Positions 7,838-14,380 are shown, numbered from the stretch's first letter. The stretch is 14,798 bases of DNA from Acidobacteriota bacterium (GCA_003225595.1 QIAR01000104.1:1-14798); one strand, 5' to 3'. Made by a program: numbers and translations. The notes: generated by a model from the sequence alone, not told the origin.

Positions 7838-8575
7838 CTACAGCTTGCGATAGATGCCTTCTGGGATCGGAAACGTCCGCTGATTGAGCACCATGCCCAG
7901 CAGGCGCACATTGGCGGCCAGTAGTTTCTCCCTAGTTCGTCGAGCTACAATTCGGCGCGTACGGTGCGCTTCCAGCGCGAGGATCACACCATCAGAAAGC
8001 TGCCCTAGTAATGCTGTATCGCTGTACAGGCCAGCGGGCGCGGCATGGATCACCGTGTATTCAAATTCATGGCGCAGTTCGCTCAACCGGCTGCGGACCC
8101 AGGCTGCCGGGAATGAATTCCCGGCTTCGCCCAGGAACATCTCCGAAGGAATGAACCAAAGATTTCTGGATATTCGCCGTGACCCATCGCGCAGATCGGA
8201 TTTTCCTGAAGAATTCATGTCCGCCGCGATGGTAGCTCGAAAAAATTTGTGCAGTGCGGGCGAACGCAGATTAGCCTCTACGACGCAGACATCTCCCGCG
8301 ACCTGAGATGCCAGTACCTCGGCCACGCGCGCGCAGATGTGAGCGATTTCATCGGTTTGGTCGATGCTGCTAAACACAACCTGACGTACTGGTCCCGCCG
8401 ATCCGGGAAAGAACACCTGTCGCACTAGGCCACGGAGTTGCTCCTTGGCGAAAGTATCCGCATACTCTCGCAATCCGGCAGACCTATCCGGCGATTCCTT
8501 ATCTATATCTATTGCAGGTCTTGCGGAACCTCCTAGGATGGTCGGCTGCTTCAGGATACCGATGCTCGCGCTCAT
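7838..8575 (-). CDS. CpsD/BY-kinase-like protein with lost Walker motifs (pseudo-kinase)
   Basis: 245-aa cytoplasmic protein placed straight after Wzz, where a BY-tyrosine kinase (CpsD/CapB/Wzc-C domain) normally sits. Fold landmarks align with that family: QVVFSSI (65-71) where Walker A begins, VCVVEANLRSPALHKFF (96-112) for Walker A', EYTVIHAAPAGLYSDTALLGQLSDGVILALEAHRTRR (split at ~172-208) for Walker B and the following helix, and LLGMVLNQ near the end. The chemistry is missing: the GxxGxGKS/T loop reads SSIDQTDEIAH with no Gly or Lys, the A' aspartates read EAN, and Walker B IDTPP reads IHAAP. The C-terminal Tyr cluster is reduced to one Tyr (IYRKL). The start is firm: ATG with GAGGAG six nt upstream. 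Probably a structural, non-catalytic partner of Wzz. A simple decaying gene is less likely, since it is full length with a strong ribosome site. Confidence 0.82.
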   Translation of the reverse strand: MSASIGILKQPTILGGSARPAIDIDKESPDRSAGLREYADTFAKEQLRGLVRQVFFPGSAGPVRQVVFSSIDQTDEIAHICARVAEVLASQVAGDVCVVEANLRSPALHKFFRATIAADMNSSGKSDLRDGSRRISRNLWFIPSEMFLGEAGNSFPAAWVRSRLSELRHEFEYTVIHAAPAGLYSDTALLGQLSDGVILALEAHRTRRIVARRTREKLLAANVRLLGMVLNQRTFPIPEGIYRKL

Positions 8576-8691
8576 TTTTTACTCCTCGCCAGTGCAACTC
8601 TCGGTTTATGGCTCCGATGCAGATACTGCCCAATTTGTTATTCCCATCCAGGACAAGACGCGCGACCTCCACTCTCATTAAGGCACTGATT

Positions 8692-8701
8692 GCACGCTAC
8701 C
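8692..8701 (-). promoter_or_regulatory. ops-like sequence at the wzz stop codon
   Basis: The minus strand reads GGTAGCGTGC, identical over 10 nt to the core of the enterobacterial ops element (GGCGGTAGCGTGC, recalled from the RfaH literature). The three bases upstream (CCG) differ from GGC. It overlaps the wzz stop codon (GGG TAG CGT) and precedes the pseudo-kinase and NusG-like genes in the sense orientation. The match could be chance: roughly a few percent for any 10-mer on either strand of this window. Confidence 0.25.
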
Positions 8702-10187
8702 CGGCATCTTTGGGCAGAGAAGCCAATACTGGCGCGCCCAGATATGCCACGATCTCATCAGGGGTGCGGAACGCGGGATCCAGGAAATCCGATGCGAAAG
8801 CCAGCCCCGTGCTCAACGTCCCTGCCAGCACGAAGCCTGCAACAATAAACGTCCATTCTGAGCGGGCCGGCAATGCGGGAACGGTTGGCCGCTCGGCAAT
8901 AGTAATGTTCAGGATGCCGCGCTCGTCCAGGGCATCCTCAATCCTGGCTTCCTCGCGTTTTCGCACATAAAGCAGGTAACTTTCTTCGGTCGCTTTTGCG
9001 GTACGCAAGAAATCCTGCTGTCGGATTGAGTCCTCGCCAAGTTTCTCCGCCAATCTCCGCGACTCGGCGAATTGAGCAGTTTCCACGGTCGCGCGTGCCT
9101 GTAATGCGCTGAGCTCGACCTGCGCCTTTTTCAGTTCGGCCTTCGCCCATTCATAGTTCGGATCCTTGTCCGTGATCTCGTCGCGAAGCGGAGCCGCAGC
9201 CTCGCTGGCAATCGCCTCTTTAGCCTCCGCAATCTGCTGATCGACCTGCTCCACCAGTCGGTAAGACGGCTCATACTTGGTCAGCAGCTCAGTGCGTTTC
9301 AGCTCCAGGTCGAGCAGACTCGATTTCAATTTTTCCAGGAGTTCCGGATTATCGGCGGTGCGGATCTGAGTGGTCGTGCGCTGGGGAAGAGACGACATCT
9401 GCATCTGCAAGGAGCGTATGCGCTGTTCGGTTTCGGTCAGCCGCAACCGGAGTTGCCGGTAACTGGTGCCCGCATCGCCGAGCTTTTGTAGAGCGATGTC
9501 GCGCTCCAGAGCCGCCGACACCACACCGTGGTCACGCGCGAACTCCATAACTTGCAACTCTGCTTCTTCAAGGCGTTTGCCGTATTGCGTTGTTTGCCGT
9601 TCGAAGAAATTGAACTCTCCCGACGGCCGATGGATCTGCGTGTGCTTTTCCATATAGGAATTGGCGACGGAATTCAGCACTCGCGCCGCCAACACCGGAT
9701 CTGATGACTCGTAACTCACCTTGATCAAGTTCGTCTTGCGCAGCGGTTCGATCGTCAGCCGCGTCGCCAGTTGCCGCACCGAACGCGCAACCCGAACGTC
9801 GTCATCATCGCGGCCAAAGCGGAGAAGAGCAAACGGGTCACTCGCGGCCAGGCCGGTTACGCGAACAACTTTCGCAAGCAATTCTTCATCGCGCAGCAGC
9901 TCCGCCTCGGAGTTCAGTTCCTGTTCGCTAATCTCCTCCCGGCCAAACTCGGGTGGCGCATTGGCTTGCGCGGTCATTACCGGATCGATTCGTCCACGAC
10001 CAACCAGCACTTTCATGTGTGCCTCGTACGGGGGGGTGAACACTCCGTAGAGGAGAACCATAAGAAAGATTACCGATAATGAGCACAAACTGAGCCGGCG
10101 CTGCCGGAAGAACACCGCCAGCAAATCGCGAGTAGTGGGGCAAGATATTTCGGTGCGTTTGCGGCGAAGAATGAGTTCTTCCGGCAT
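8697..10187 (-). CDS. Wzz/GumC-type polysaccharide chain-length (co-polymerase) protein
   Basis: 496-aa inner-membrane protein controlling polymer length and bridging to the exporter. N-terminal TM at ~33-52 (SLCSLSVIFLMVLLYG), Wzz-domain start FTPPYEAHMKVLVGRGR, large periplasmic coiled-coil region (~195-270 and ~345-425), Pro-rich RPTVPALPA just before the second TM (~445-466), and a short cytoplasmic tail DPAFRTPDEIVAYLGAPVLASLP. That tail is where fused Wzc-type proteins continue into a kinase domain; here the protein stops and a separate kinase-like protein follows after 121 nt. Start: ATG at 10187 is preferred. GTG at 10199 is in frame, but neither has a good ribosome site (AGTGG eight nt before 10187). 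The leader contains two tiny ORFs (10267-10299). Confidence 0.9.
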   Translation of the reverse strand: MPEELILRRKRTEISCPTTRDLLAVFFRQRRLSLCSLSVIFLMVLLYGVFTPPYEAHMKVLVGRGRIDPVMTAQANAPPEFGREEISEQELNSEAELLRDEELLAKVVRVTGLAASDPFALLRFGRDDDDVRVARSVRQLATRLTIEPLRKTNLIKVSYESSDPVLAARVLNSVANSYMEKHTQIHRPSGEFNFFERQTTQYGKRLEEAELQVMEFARDHGVVSAALERDIALQKLGDAGTSYRQLRLRLTETEQRIRSLQMQMSSLPQRTTTQIRTADNPELLEKLKSSLLDLELKRTELLTKYEPSYRLVEQVDQQIAEAKEAIASEAAAPLRDEITDKDPNYEWAKAELKKAQVELSALQARATVETAQFAESRRLAEKLGEDSIRQQDFLRTAKATEESYLLYVRKREEARIEDALDERGILNITIAERPTVPALPARSEWTFIVAGFVLAGTLSTGLAFASDFLDPAFRTPDEIVAYLGAPVLASLPKDAG

Positions 10188-10266
10188 ACATGGGACCACT
10201 TGGAGTTACAGACCACACTGCGTTATGCGACATCACAGTTGCGAATAGAGCCAGCGGCCGCAAACG

Positions 10267-10299
10267 TTAGTTCTCACGCATTCTTTTTCACTCCTGCAT
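10267..10299 (-). other. Two consecutive mini-ORFs in the wza-wzz spacer
   Basis: Minus strand: GGAAGG (10305-10310), five nt, then ATG CAG GAG TGA (MQE). The AGGAG inside that ORF (10291-10295) is followed nine nt later by ATG CGT GAG AAC TAA (MREN). Each has a better ribosome site than wzz, whose start lies ~80 nt downstream. They could be leader peptides or chance; no hairpin with a T tract supports attenuation. Confidence 0.2.
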
Positions 10300-10363
10300 A
10301 TGTACCTTCCCGAATAACTTTGCATCCCTGAGACTCAAGGACAGTCGTCGCTCTCTTATCATG

Positions 10364-11146
10364 TCAAAACTGCGATGAATTCAGGTACATTCCCAGGTTG
10401 GGTACGGGCATGTACCTCCGAATTTTGGAGACCATACTCTGCGGCACATAGAGCAAGTCACCCGCTTGCAAGTACAAGTCTTCGTCCAAGTCATGGGTCT
10501 CCAGCATTCTCTTGACATTCAGCACCCGGGCTTCCATCACATTCTCAGTAACTCTGCGGAACAACAGCACCTGGGAGTGCTTGGCTTGTTTTGTGAATCC
10601 TCCCGCGATGGCTACCGCTTCATTTACCGTGGTGTCGCCCCGTAGTTCGTACTTGCCTGGACGTGCCAGCTCGCCGGTGGCAACAAAGAAGGGCTTCTCG
10701 AATTCCTTCAGCGCGATCGTAATCTCCGGATTGTGCAGAGTCGGTGTGTAAGCATTGCCGACCGTCTTCTCCAGCTCCACCACGGTCTGCCCTTCCGCGA
10801 AAATCATCCCCACTCCCTTCAACCCGATGTACCCATCGGGCTGCACACTGACGGTCTGGTTGAATTCCGGCGAGAAGATGAAATCCACGTCCAACACATC
10901 GCTTTTGTGAAGCCGATAGAACGGACGGCGCTCCCCTCTGAGTGCAGGATTTCCCTTTTCGTCCGCTCTACCGGGTTGTGTGGTCGCCGTCCCAGAGTTG
11001 CCCAAAACGCTCGCAGCGTTTTCTGGGTCAGGCACGCGTCCAACGGCCGTTTCCAGGATCTGTCCCTGGGCGACGGCGACCACCCACAGTTGCTGTATAA
11101 GCAATACAGCAGCCATGACCATCATATGTCTCAGGTAGCGCTTCAT
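10364..11146 (-). CDS. Wza-family polysaccharide export protein (short, non-lipoprotein)
   Basis: 260-aa secreted outer-membrane export component. Start set at ATG 11146 because a clean signal peptide follows (MKRYLRHMMVMAAVLL...AVA|QG, signal peptidase I site after residue 26). Upstream in-frame ATGs would put 31 basic residues before it and would overlap the promoter candidate. Poly_export domain ~77-147 (FYRLHKSDVLDVDFIF, VQPDGYIGLKGVG), then one SLBB domain ~152-235 (VATGELARPGKYELRG, AVAIAGGFT, LQAGDLLYVPQ). It lacks the lipobox Cys, and lacks the second SLBB and C-terminal helix domains of E. coli Wza (379 aa), ending ~25 residues after the SLBB. First gene of the operon; 176 nt before the Wzz start. 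Confidence 0.9.
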   Translation of the reverse strand: MKRYLRHMMVMAAVLLIQQLWVVAVAQGQILETAVGRVPDPENAASVLGNSGTATTQPGRADEKGNPALRGERRPFYRLHKSDVLDVDFIFSPEFNQTVSVQPDGYIGLKGVGMIFAEGQTVVELEKTVGNAYTPTLHNPEITIALKEFEKPFFVATGELARPGKYELRGDTTVNEAVAIAGGFTKQAKHSQVLLFRRVTENVMEARVLNVKRMLETHDLDEDLYLQAGDLLYVPQSMVSKIRRYMPVPNLGMYLNSSQF

Positions 11147-11210
11147 CTTTCCATCCGGTCTGCTTGCCCCCCGATTGGTAGCTCTAACGCGCTTGTTACT
11201 ACACTTCCGC

Positions 11211-11239
11211 AATTTACTTGTATGCTCCCTCATCGGCAA
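11211..11239 (-). promoter_or_regulatory. Sigma-70-like promoter candidate for the polysaccharide operon
   Basis: Minus strand: TTGCCG (11239-11234), 17-nt spacer, TAAATT (11216-11211). Each box matches the consensus at four of six positions. Transcription would begin near 11204, giving a ~58-nt leader before the wza ATG at 11146. Position and spacing fit, but no experiment or conservation is available. Confidence 0.35.
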
Positions 11240-11281
11240 GACCTAGAAAGTGTTGTCTACAAAAGTAGGCAATCTATTCAT

Positions 11282-11299
11282 AGAATCTTGTGCGATTCT
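11282..11299. repeat. Inverted repeat AGAATC-N6-GATTCT
   Basis: Perfect 6-bp dyad with a 6-nt spacer, just upstream of the operon promoter candidate (about 45 bp beyond its -35 box). Possible operator or activator site; chance cannot be excluded at this length. Confidence 0.3.
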
Positions 11300-11406
11300 G
11301 GACCACGACCGCCCGCGAACGCCCGCCTGATCTGTGCGCATACTGCGCAGCAGAGCGTGTGTTTCCGAAAATGCTCCTCATACGCCGCATAGCTACTTGG
11401 GTACAT

Positions 11407-11420
11407 TCCACTAAAGTGGA
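11407..11420. promoter_or_regulatory. NarL-like tail-to-tail dyad TCCACT-AA-AGTGGA
   Basis: Perfect 6-2-6 inverted repeat. Counted as 7-2-7 (TTCCACT AA AGTGGAC) it has the arrangement of NarL-family half-sites; the left heptamer matches TACYYMT at five of seven positions. It lies almost at the midpoint between the wza and regulator starts, as expected for one site serving both. Candidate binding site for the adjacent LuxR-type protein. Confidence 0.35.
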
Positions 11421-11685
11421 CTTCGAAACGCATCTGCCAATCCTGTTGGAGAACCGGAATTCTTACAAATACGCCCAACACGCCTTTGTTCGCAAATACT
11501 TATCTGTTCATGCGCCCACTCGTACCTTCGCCAAACAAACGCCAAAACAAAAAATTATTGCCCACCAGATTGCGTTGAATCCGAATCGGGAACAATCACT
11601 ACTTTTGGTGATCGATCACATATCTTCGCGTCCGCGTGTGTGCCTACAATCGCACACTGCAATCTCGCGGATTGTGAAAGGCTTT

Positions 11686-12396
11686 GTGAATTCGATATCT
11701 ACCAGTTCGACTGCTATTGAGATCCTGGTTGCCGATTCCCACAAGATGCAGTCACAGCTTTTGGTAAGTGCCCTGCGGCGACATCCGGAATTCCACGTGC
11801 TCGCTTGTTTCATGAACACGGACGCTGTCCTCAGAGCCATTGCCGCCTCCAAACCGCGAGTTGCCCTTATGACCGCTGACCATCAGGATGGTGGCTGGCA
11901 GGGCCTGGCCACGCTGCGCCGCGTCCACCTCACCTATCCTGAGATTTCCAAGATCGTTCTCGTCGAGGCTTACGATCGTGACATAGTGGTGAACATTTTC
12001 CGGGCGGGGGCCAAAGGACTCTTTTGTTTCACGCAGGTGCCCTTCCGGGCGCTCTGCAAGTGTATCCAGCGAGTCGCCAATGGACAAATCTGGGCCAACA
12101 ACGAGCAATTGCATTATTTGCTCGACGTTGTGACCCAGGTGCCTTCTTTGCGCGTCGTCAATGCCGGTGGCGAATACCTTCTCACGCCGCGTGAAGAACA
12201 GATCATCGCCCTCGTGTCGGAAGGTCTTAGCAATCACGATATCGCTCGCGAACTCAGGCTAAGTGAGCACACAGTGAAGAAATACATGTCCCGGATTTTT
12301 GACAAACTCGGGATCTCAACCCGCGTCGAACTCGTGCTTTACGCGGTGAACCATGGGGATAGTCGTCCCGCGGAATGGGTCGCGGGCGGCGAGTAG
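11686..12396 (+). CDS. NarL/LuxR-type response regulator with degenerate receiver domain
   Basis: 236-aa DNA-binding regulator divergent from the EPS operon. Start set at GTG 11686: GAAAGG lies just upstream and the receiver domain begins at once (IEILVADSHK, 11-20). Longer in-frame starts back to 11290 lack a ribosome site and add no recognisable domain. C-terminal GerE/LuxR HTH at 165-222 is canonical (LTPREEQIIALVSEGLSNHD, LSEHTVKKYMSRIFDKLGIS). The receiver has lost its chemistry: the acidic pair DD is D17-S18, the phosphoacceptor Asp is T63 in VALMTADHQ, the conserved Ser/Thr is not evident (IVLVEAYD), and the conserved Lys is F115 (GLFCFTQ). It probably acts without phosphorylation. Likely target is the divergent EPS promoter (inference). 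No partner histidine kinase is in the window. Confidence 0.85.
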   Translation: MNSISTSSTAIEILVADSHKMQSQLLVSALRRHPEFHVLACFMNTDAVLRAIAASKPRVALMTADHQDGGWQGLATLRRVHLTYPEISKIVLVEAYDRDIVVNIFRAGAKGLFCFTQVPFRALCKCIQRVANGQIWANNEQLHYLLDVVTQVPSLRVVNAGGEYLLTPREEQIIALVSEGLSNHDIARELRLSEHTVKKYMSRIFDKLGISTRVELVLYAVNHGDSRPAEWVAGGE

Positions 12397-12506
12397 CAGG
12401 GACGACTGCGCACGGAAGGGACACCAGAACCGCCACGCAGAACAGACAGGCAATGGGGCAAAATGGTCAGAATTGAAAACAGCGGCCAACGCCAGGTAAA
12501 AAGAAA

Positions 12507-12524
12507 GGGGCGGAATCCCGCCCC
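12507..12524 (-). terminator. Intrinsic terminator inherited from a TonB-receptor gene
   Basis: Minus strand: GGGGCGG-GATT-CCGCCCC, a perfect 7-bp all-GC stem, followed by TTTCTTTTT. It sits 21 nt past the TonB-receptor remnant's stop codon. With that gene broken, it now ends the GT39-like transcript. The plus-strand side has no T tract, so it would not terminate the regulator gene ending at 12396 efficiently. Confidence 0.8.
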
Positions 12525-12544
12525 AAAGAATAGCCGTCTCTGAG

Positions 12545-12868
12545 CTAGAAGCTGTAACGCAGCGCAAACTGCATTACACGCTTCTGACTCAGAGTTTGTA
12601 TGAACTTGCCAAACGAAGTGTTATTGGCCAGGGATCCGTTCCCACTGGCTGCGTCAAAGCGAACAGAGTTAGTCGCGTTGAATACTTCCCAACTGAACTT
12701 CAGCGCCTGGGACTCGGTAATCTTCCATGACTTGGCGATCCCAGTATCGAGCCCAAAGATCCCCGGACCTGTCAGCTCATTCCGTTGTCCCGACTCGCCG
12801 GGGTAGGCGAACCGGAAAGCCTTGATGGCGGTGTATTTGGTAGTACGCCAGAATCGTTTCGTTAACTG
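12545..12868 (-). pseudogene. C-terminal remnant of a TonB-dependent receptor (carboxypeptidase-regulatory-like type)
   Basis: Minus-strand reading (stop TAG at 12545-12547) gives ~107 codons. Recognisable blocks in order: FRFAYPGESGQRNELTGPG, FGLDTGIAKSWKI, LKFSWEVFNATNSVRFDAA, TSFGKFIQTLSQKRVMQFA, and terminal LRYSF. These are the last beta-strands of large (~1,000-1,200 aa) outer-membrane TonB receptors common in Acidobacteriota, including the terminal aromatic residue used in outer-membrane assembly. Everything upstream (signal peptide, CarboxypepD_reg-like domain, plug, most of the barrel) is absent; the region upstream is the GT39-like gene. There is no start codon or ribosome site. No frameshift or stop lies within the remnant, which suggests a fairly recent deletion. 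The exact 5' limit (12830-12868) is uncertain. Confidence 0.82.
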
Positions 12869-14221
12869 TTATGTAAACAGCCGTGCCGCTAGGAAAAGAA
12901 CAACTGGATAACACTCCAGTGTGTAGCGCGGCTCCGGATTCTCCAGGCTCCCTAGAAAAAGCGAACGGATCACCACGAACGCGACCAGTACGCCAGCCCA
13001 GGCGATCGGTCCCCGGGTAAATCCAGCCGCCGCTGCTCCCACATAAAGAAGATTGATCAAACCAAATCCCACTGCCACAGCCGACCATCGTGGATCGTCG
13101 TTGAACTCCCACCACCGCGGGTCGGCGGCTAGTAATTCGGTTCGCGGGCGCAGCCACATGTCGGCGATTCGCAGCCCGGGCAGCCACAAATAAAATCGCA
13201 ACGGGGCGGCGTGGATGCGCTGCTCGGCCAAGGTGGCAAACCGCGCGTCAAGTTCCGCGCTTATGTGCAGCGCTTGGTTATATTCGGCCAACAGCTCGAA
13301 CGTCCATTGCCGTTGCTCCGCGGAGTCGAACGCGCGCGACGGCAACTTGGTCGCGTCCACGGCTTCTCCGGGAATTGGCCAGTAAATCTCTTGGACCGAC
13401 ACATAATCTGCCATCCAGGTTTTCGCCCAGCGGTTGAAGCCTCTGGGCACGAATTCATCTTCCTCATTCGCATACCGCGGCGCTAATGGCTGAAATCGAT
13501 GGAACGTGTGCAGGTTGCGCAGAGTCCAGGGTACGAGCGGCGCGAGGGAAACGACCCCAACAATCACGCCAGCCCAAATGATATTGAGTGGCGCGGACAC
13601 CCTCGCCCGCGAGCGCATTAAGAACAACAGCAAATACACGACAATCGCGATCAGAAGTATTCCGCCATCAGGGCGCAATAGAATCCCTGCTCCCACAGCG
13701 ACGCCGCAGCCGACCCAAGGCAGCATGCGTGGCCCCAGCCCCTGCACGCCAACCAGCGCCAGATCGAGCCCCAAAGCGGTAAAGAACACTTCCAGTGTCT
13801 CCGTAAGCGCCGCCGCCGTGTAATTAGCGAGAAAGGGACAGAGCGCAGCCAAGAGAAATGCAGCCTTCGCCGCACGAGCCGAAATCATCCGTCGGGCCAT
13901 GTCGGCGATCAGCAAACAAGTACCAATGTCCACTGCCATTTGCAGCAGCAGCACCGGTCGGTAGTGGTCGAGTCCGAATAGGGCAAAAATCAACGCCAGA
14001 AATGCGGGATATCCCGGCAGCCGGATGTAGGTAGGAACGATGTTGTGATCGTCGGTCAGGCCGTAAAGGCCATGCTGTAGCCAGTTCTTGGCAATATCGG
14101 CATAGAGCTTTGAATCGTCAAGAATGGCAGGGAATCGAATAATAAAGAATAGCCGCAGCGCCACTCCGGCCAGCGTCGCGCCGAAAAAGAACCAGGGATG
14201 CTTGCGCACAAGCTCGCGCAC
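12869..14221 (-). CDS. GT39/PMT_2-like integral membrane glycosyltransferase
   Basis: 450-aa polytopic membrane protein of the dolichyl/polyprenyl-phosphate sugar transferase (PMT/ArnT, GT-C) superfamily, which moves sugars from a polyprenyl-phosphate donor to protein, lipid or glycan on the outer face of the membrane. Visible: TM1 (~10-28), first periplasmic loop with the acidic pair in FPAILDDSKLYADIAKNWLQHG (D35-D36 region), RLPGYPAFLALIFALFG, ALTETLEVFFTALGL, LLRPDGGILL (181-190), a soluble periplasmic stretch (~240-375), and a C-terminal NPEPRYTLECYPVVLFLAA. About nine to ten TM segments. Starts at GTG 14221 (or GTG 14209); no clear ribosome site. It stops only nine residues after ECYPVV, directly against the TonB-receptor remnant and in the same frame, so its last residues may have been trimmed by the deletion. 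Acceptor unknown. Confidence 0.82.
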   Translation of the reverse strand: MRELVRKHPWFFFGATLAGVALRLFFIIRFPAILDDSKLYADIAKNWLQHGLYGLTDDHNIVPTYIRLPGYPAFLALIFALFGLDHYRPVLLLQMAVDIGTCLLIADMARRMISARAAKAAFLLAALCPFLANYTAAALTETLEVFFTALGLDLALVGVQGLGPRMLPWVGCGVAVGAGILLRPDGGILLIAIVVYLLLFLMRSRARVSAPLNIIWAGVIVGVVSLAPLVPWTLRNLHTFHRFQPLAPRYANEEDEFVPRGFNRWAKTWMADYVSVQEIYWPIPGEAVDATKLPSRAFDSAEQRQWTFELLAEYNQALHISAELDARFATLAEQRIHAAPLRFYLWLPGLRIADMWLRPRTELLAADPRWWEFNDDPRWSAVAVGFGLINLLYVGAAAAGFTRGPIAWAGVLVAFVVIRSLFLGSLENPEPRYTLECYPVVLFLAARLFT

Positions 14222-14294
14222 GCTCGAAATATATCGCGTTTTGCCGGAATCTCCACCTCTAGTTCAGTTTTCGTAGACACCAGCTTGCCGGGCT

Positions 14295-14323
14295 TTGTGT
14301 GTGGACTGTGTGGCAGCTACTAT
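14295..14323 (+). promoter_or_regulatory. Weak sigma-70-like promoter candidate for the rightmost gene
   Basis: TTGTGT (14295-14300), 17-nt spacer, TACTAT (14318-14323): three of six and four of six consensus matches. It would give a ~130-nt leader containing the hairpin at 14381-14397. It lies in the 239-bp divergent spacer between the GT39-like gene and the gene at 14461. Confidence 0.25.
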
Positions 14324-14380
14324 CCGCTTCTCGAGCTGCGCAAGAAAAGACGATGCACGCAACGTCTCTACAAAAGTTCT

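Larger units (their letters stand above)
11147..11685. other. Divergent intergenic control region between wza-like gene and LuxR-type regulator
   Basis: About 540 bp without a gene I can support. It contains a minus-strand promoter candidate (11211-11239), dyads at 11282-11299 and 11407-11420, a G-poor C/A-rich stretch at 11461-11570 (about 36 C against 12 G by hand count), and a GTGTGC/GCACAC hairpin at 11638-11657. The regulator's reading frame stays open through most of the region (to 11290), but no ribosome site or recognisable domain supports translation of it. Confidence 0.6.

Noticed and set aside
10364..11239. Longer wza-like reading from ATG 11239 (291 aa)
   Set aside because: It would place 31 basic residues before a clean signal peptide and overlap the promoter candidate; ATG 11146 fits better.
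11335..11349. TGCGCA-TAC-TGCGCA repeat as an operator
   Set aside because: TGCGCA is itself palindromic, so the repeat is weak evidence of a dimer site; left as chance.
12777..13187. Open minus-strand frame across the GT39/receptor joint
   Set aside because: Out of frame with both the GT39-like gene and the remnant, and low-complexity Arg-rich; a shadow.
14056..14280. Alternative upstream start of the GT39-like gene in another frame (MSTKTELEVEIP...)
   Set aside because: The N-terminal part reads plausibly but is in a different frame from the GT39 domain; a frameshift would be needed and the GT39 N-terminus is already complete.
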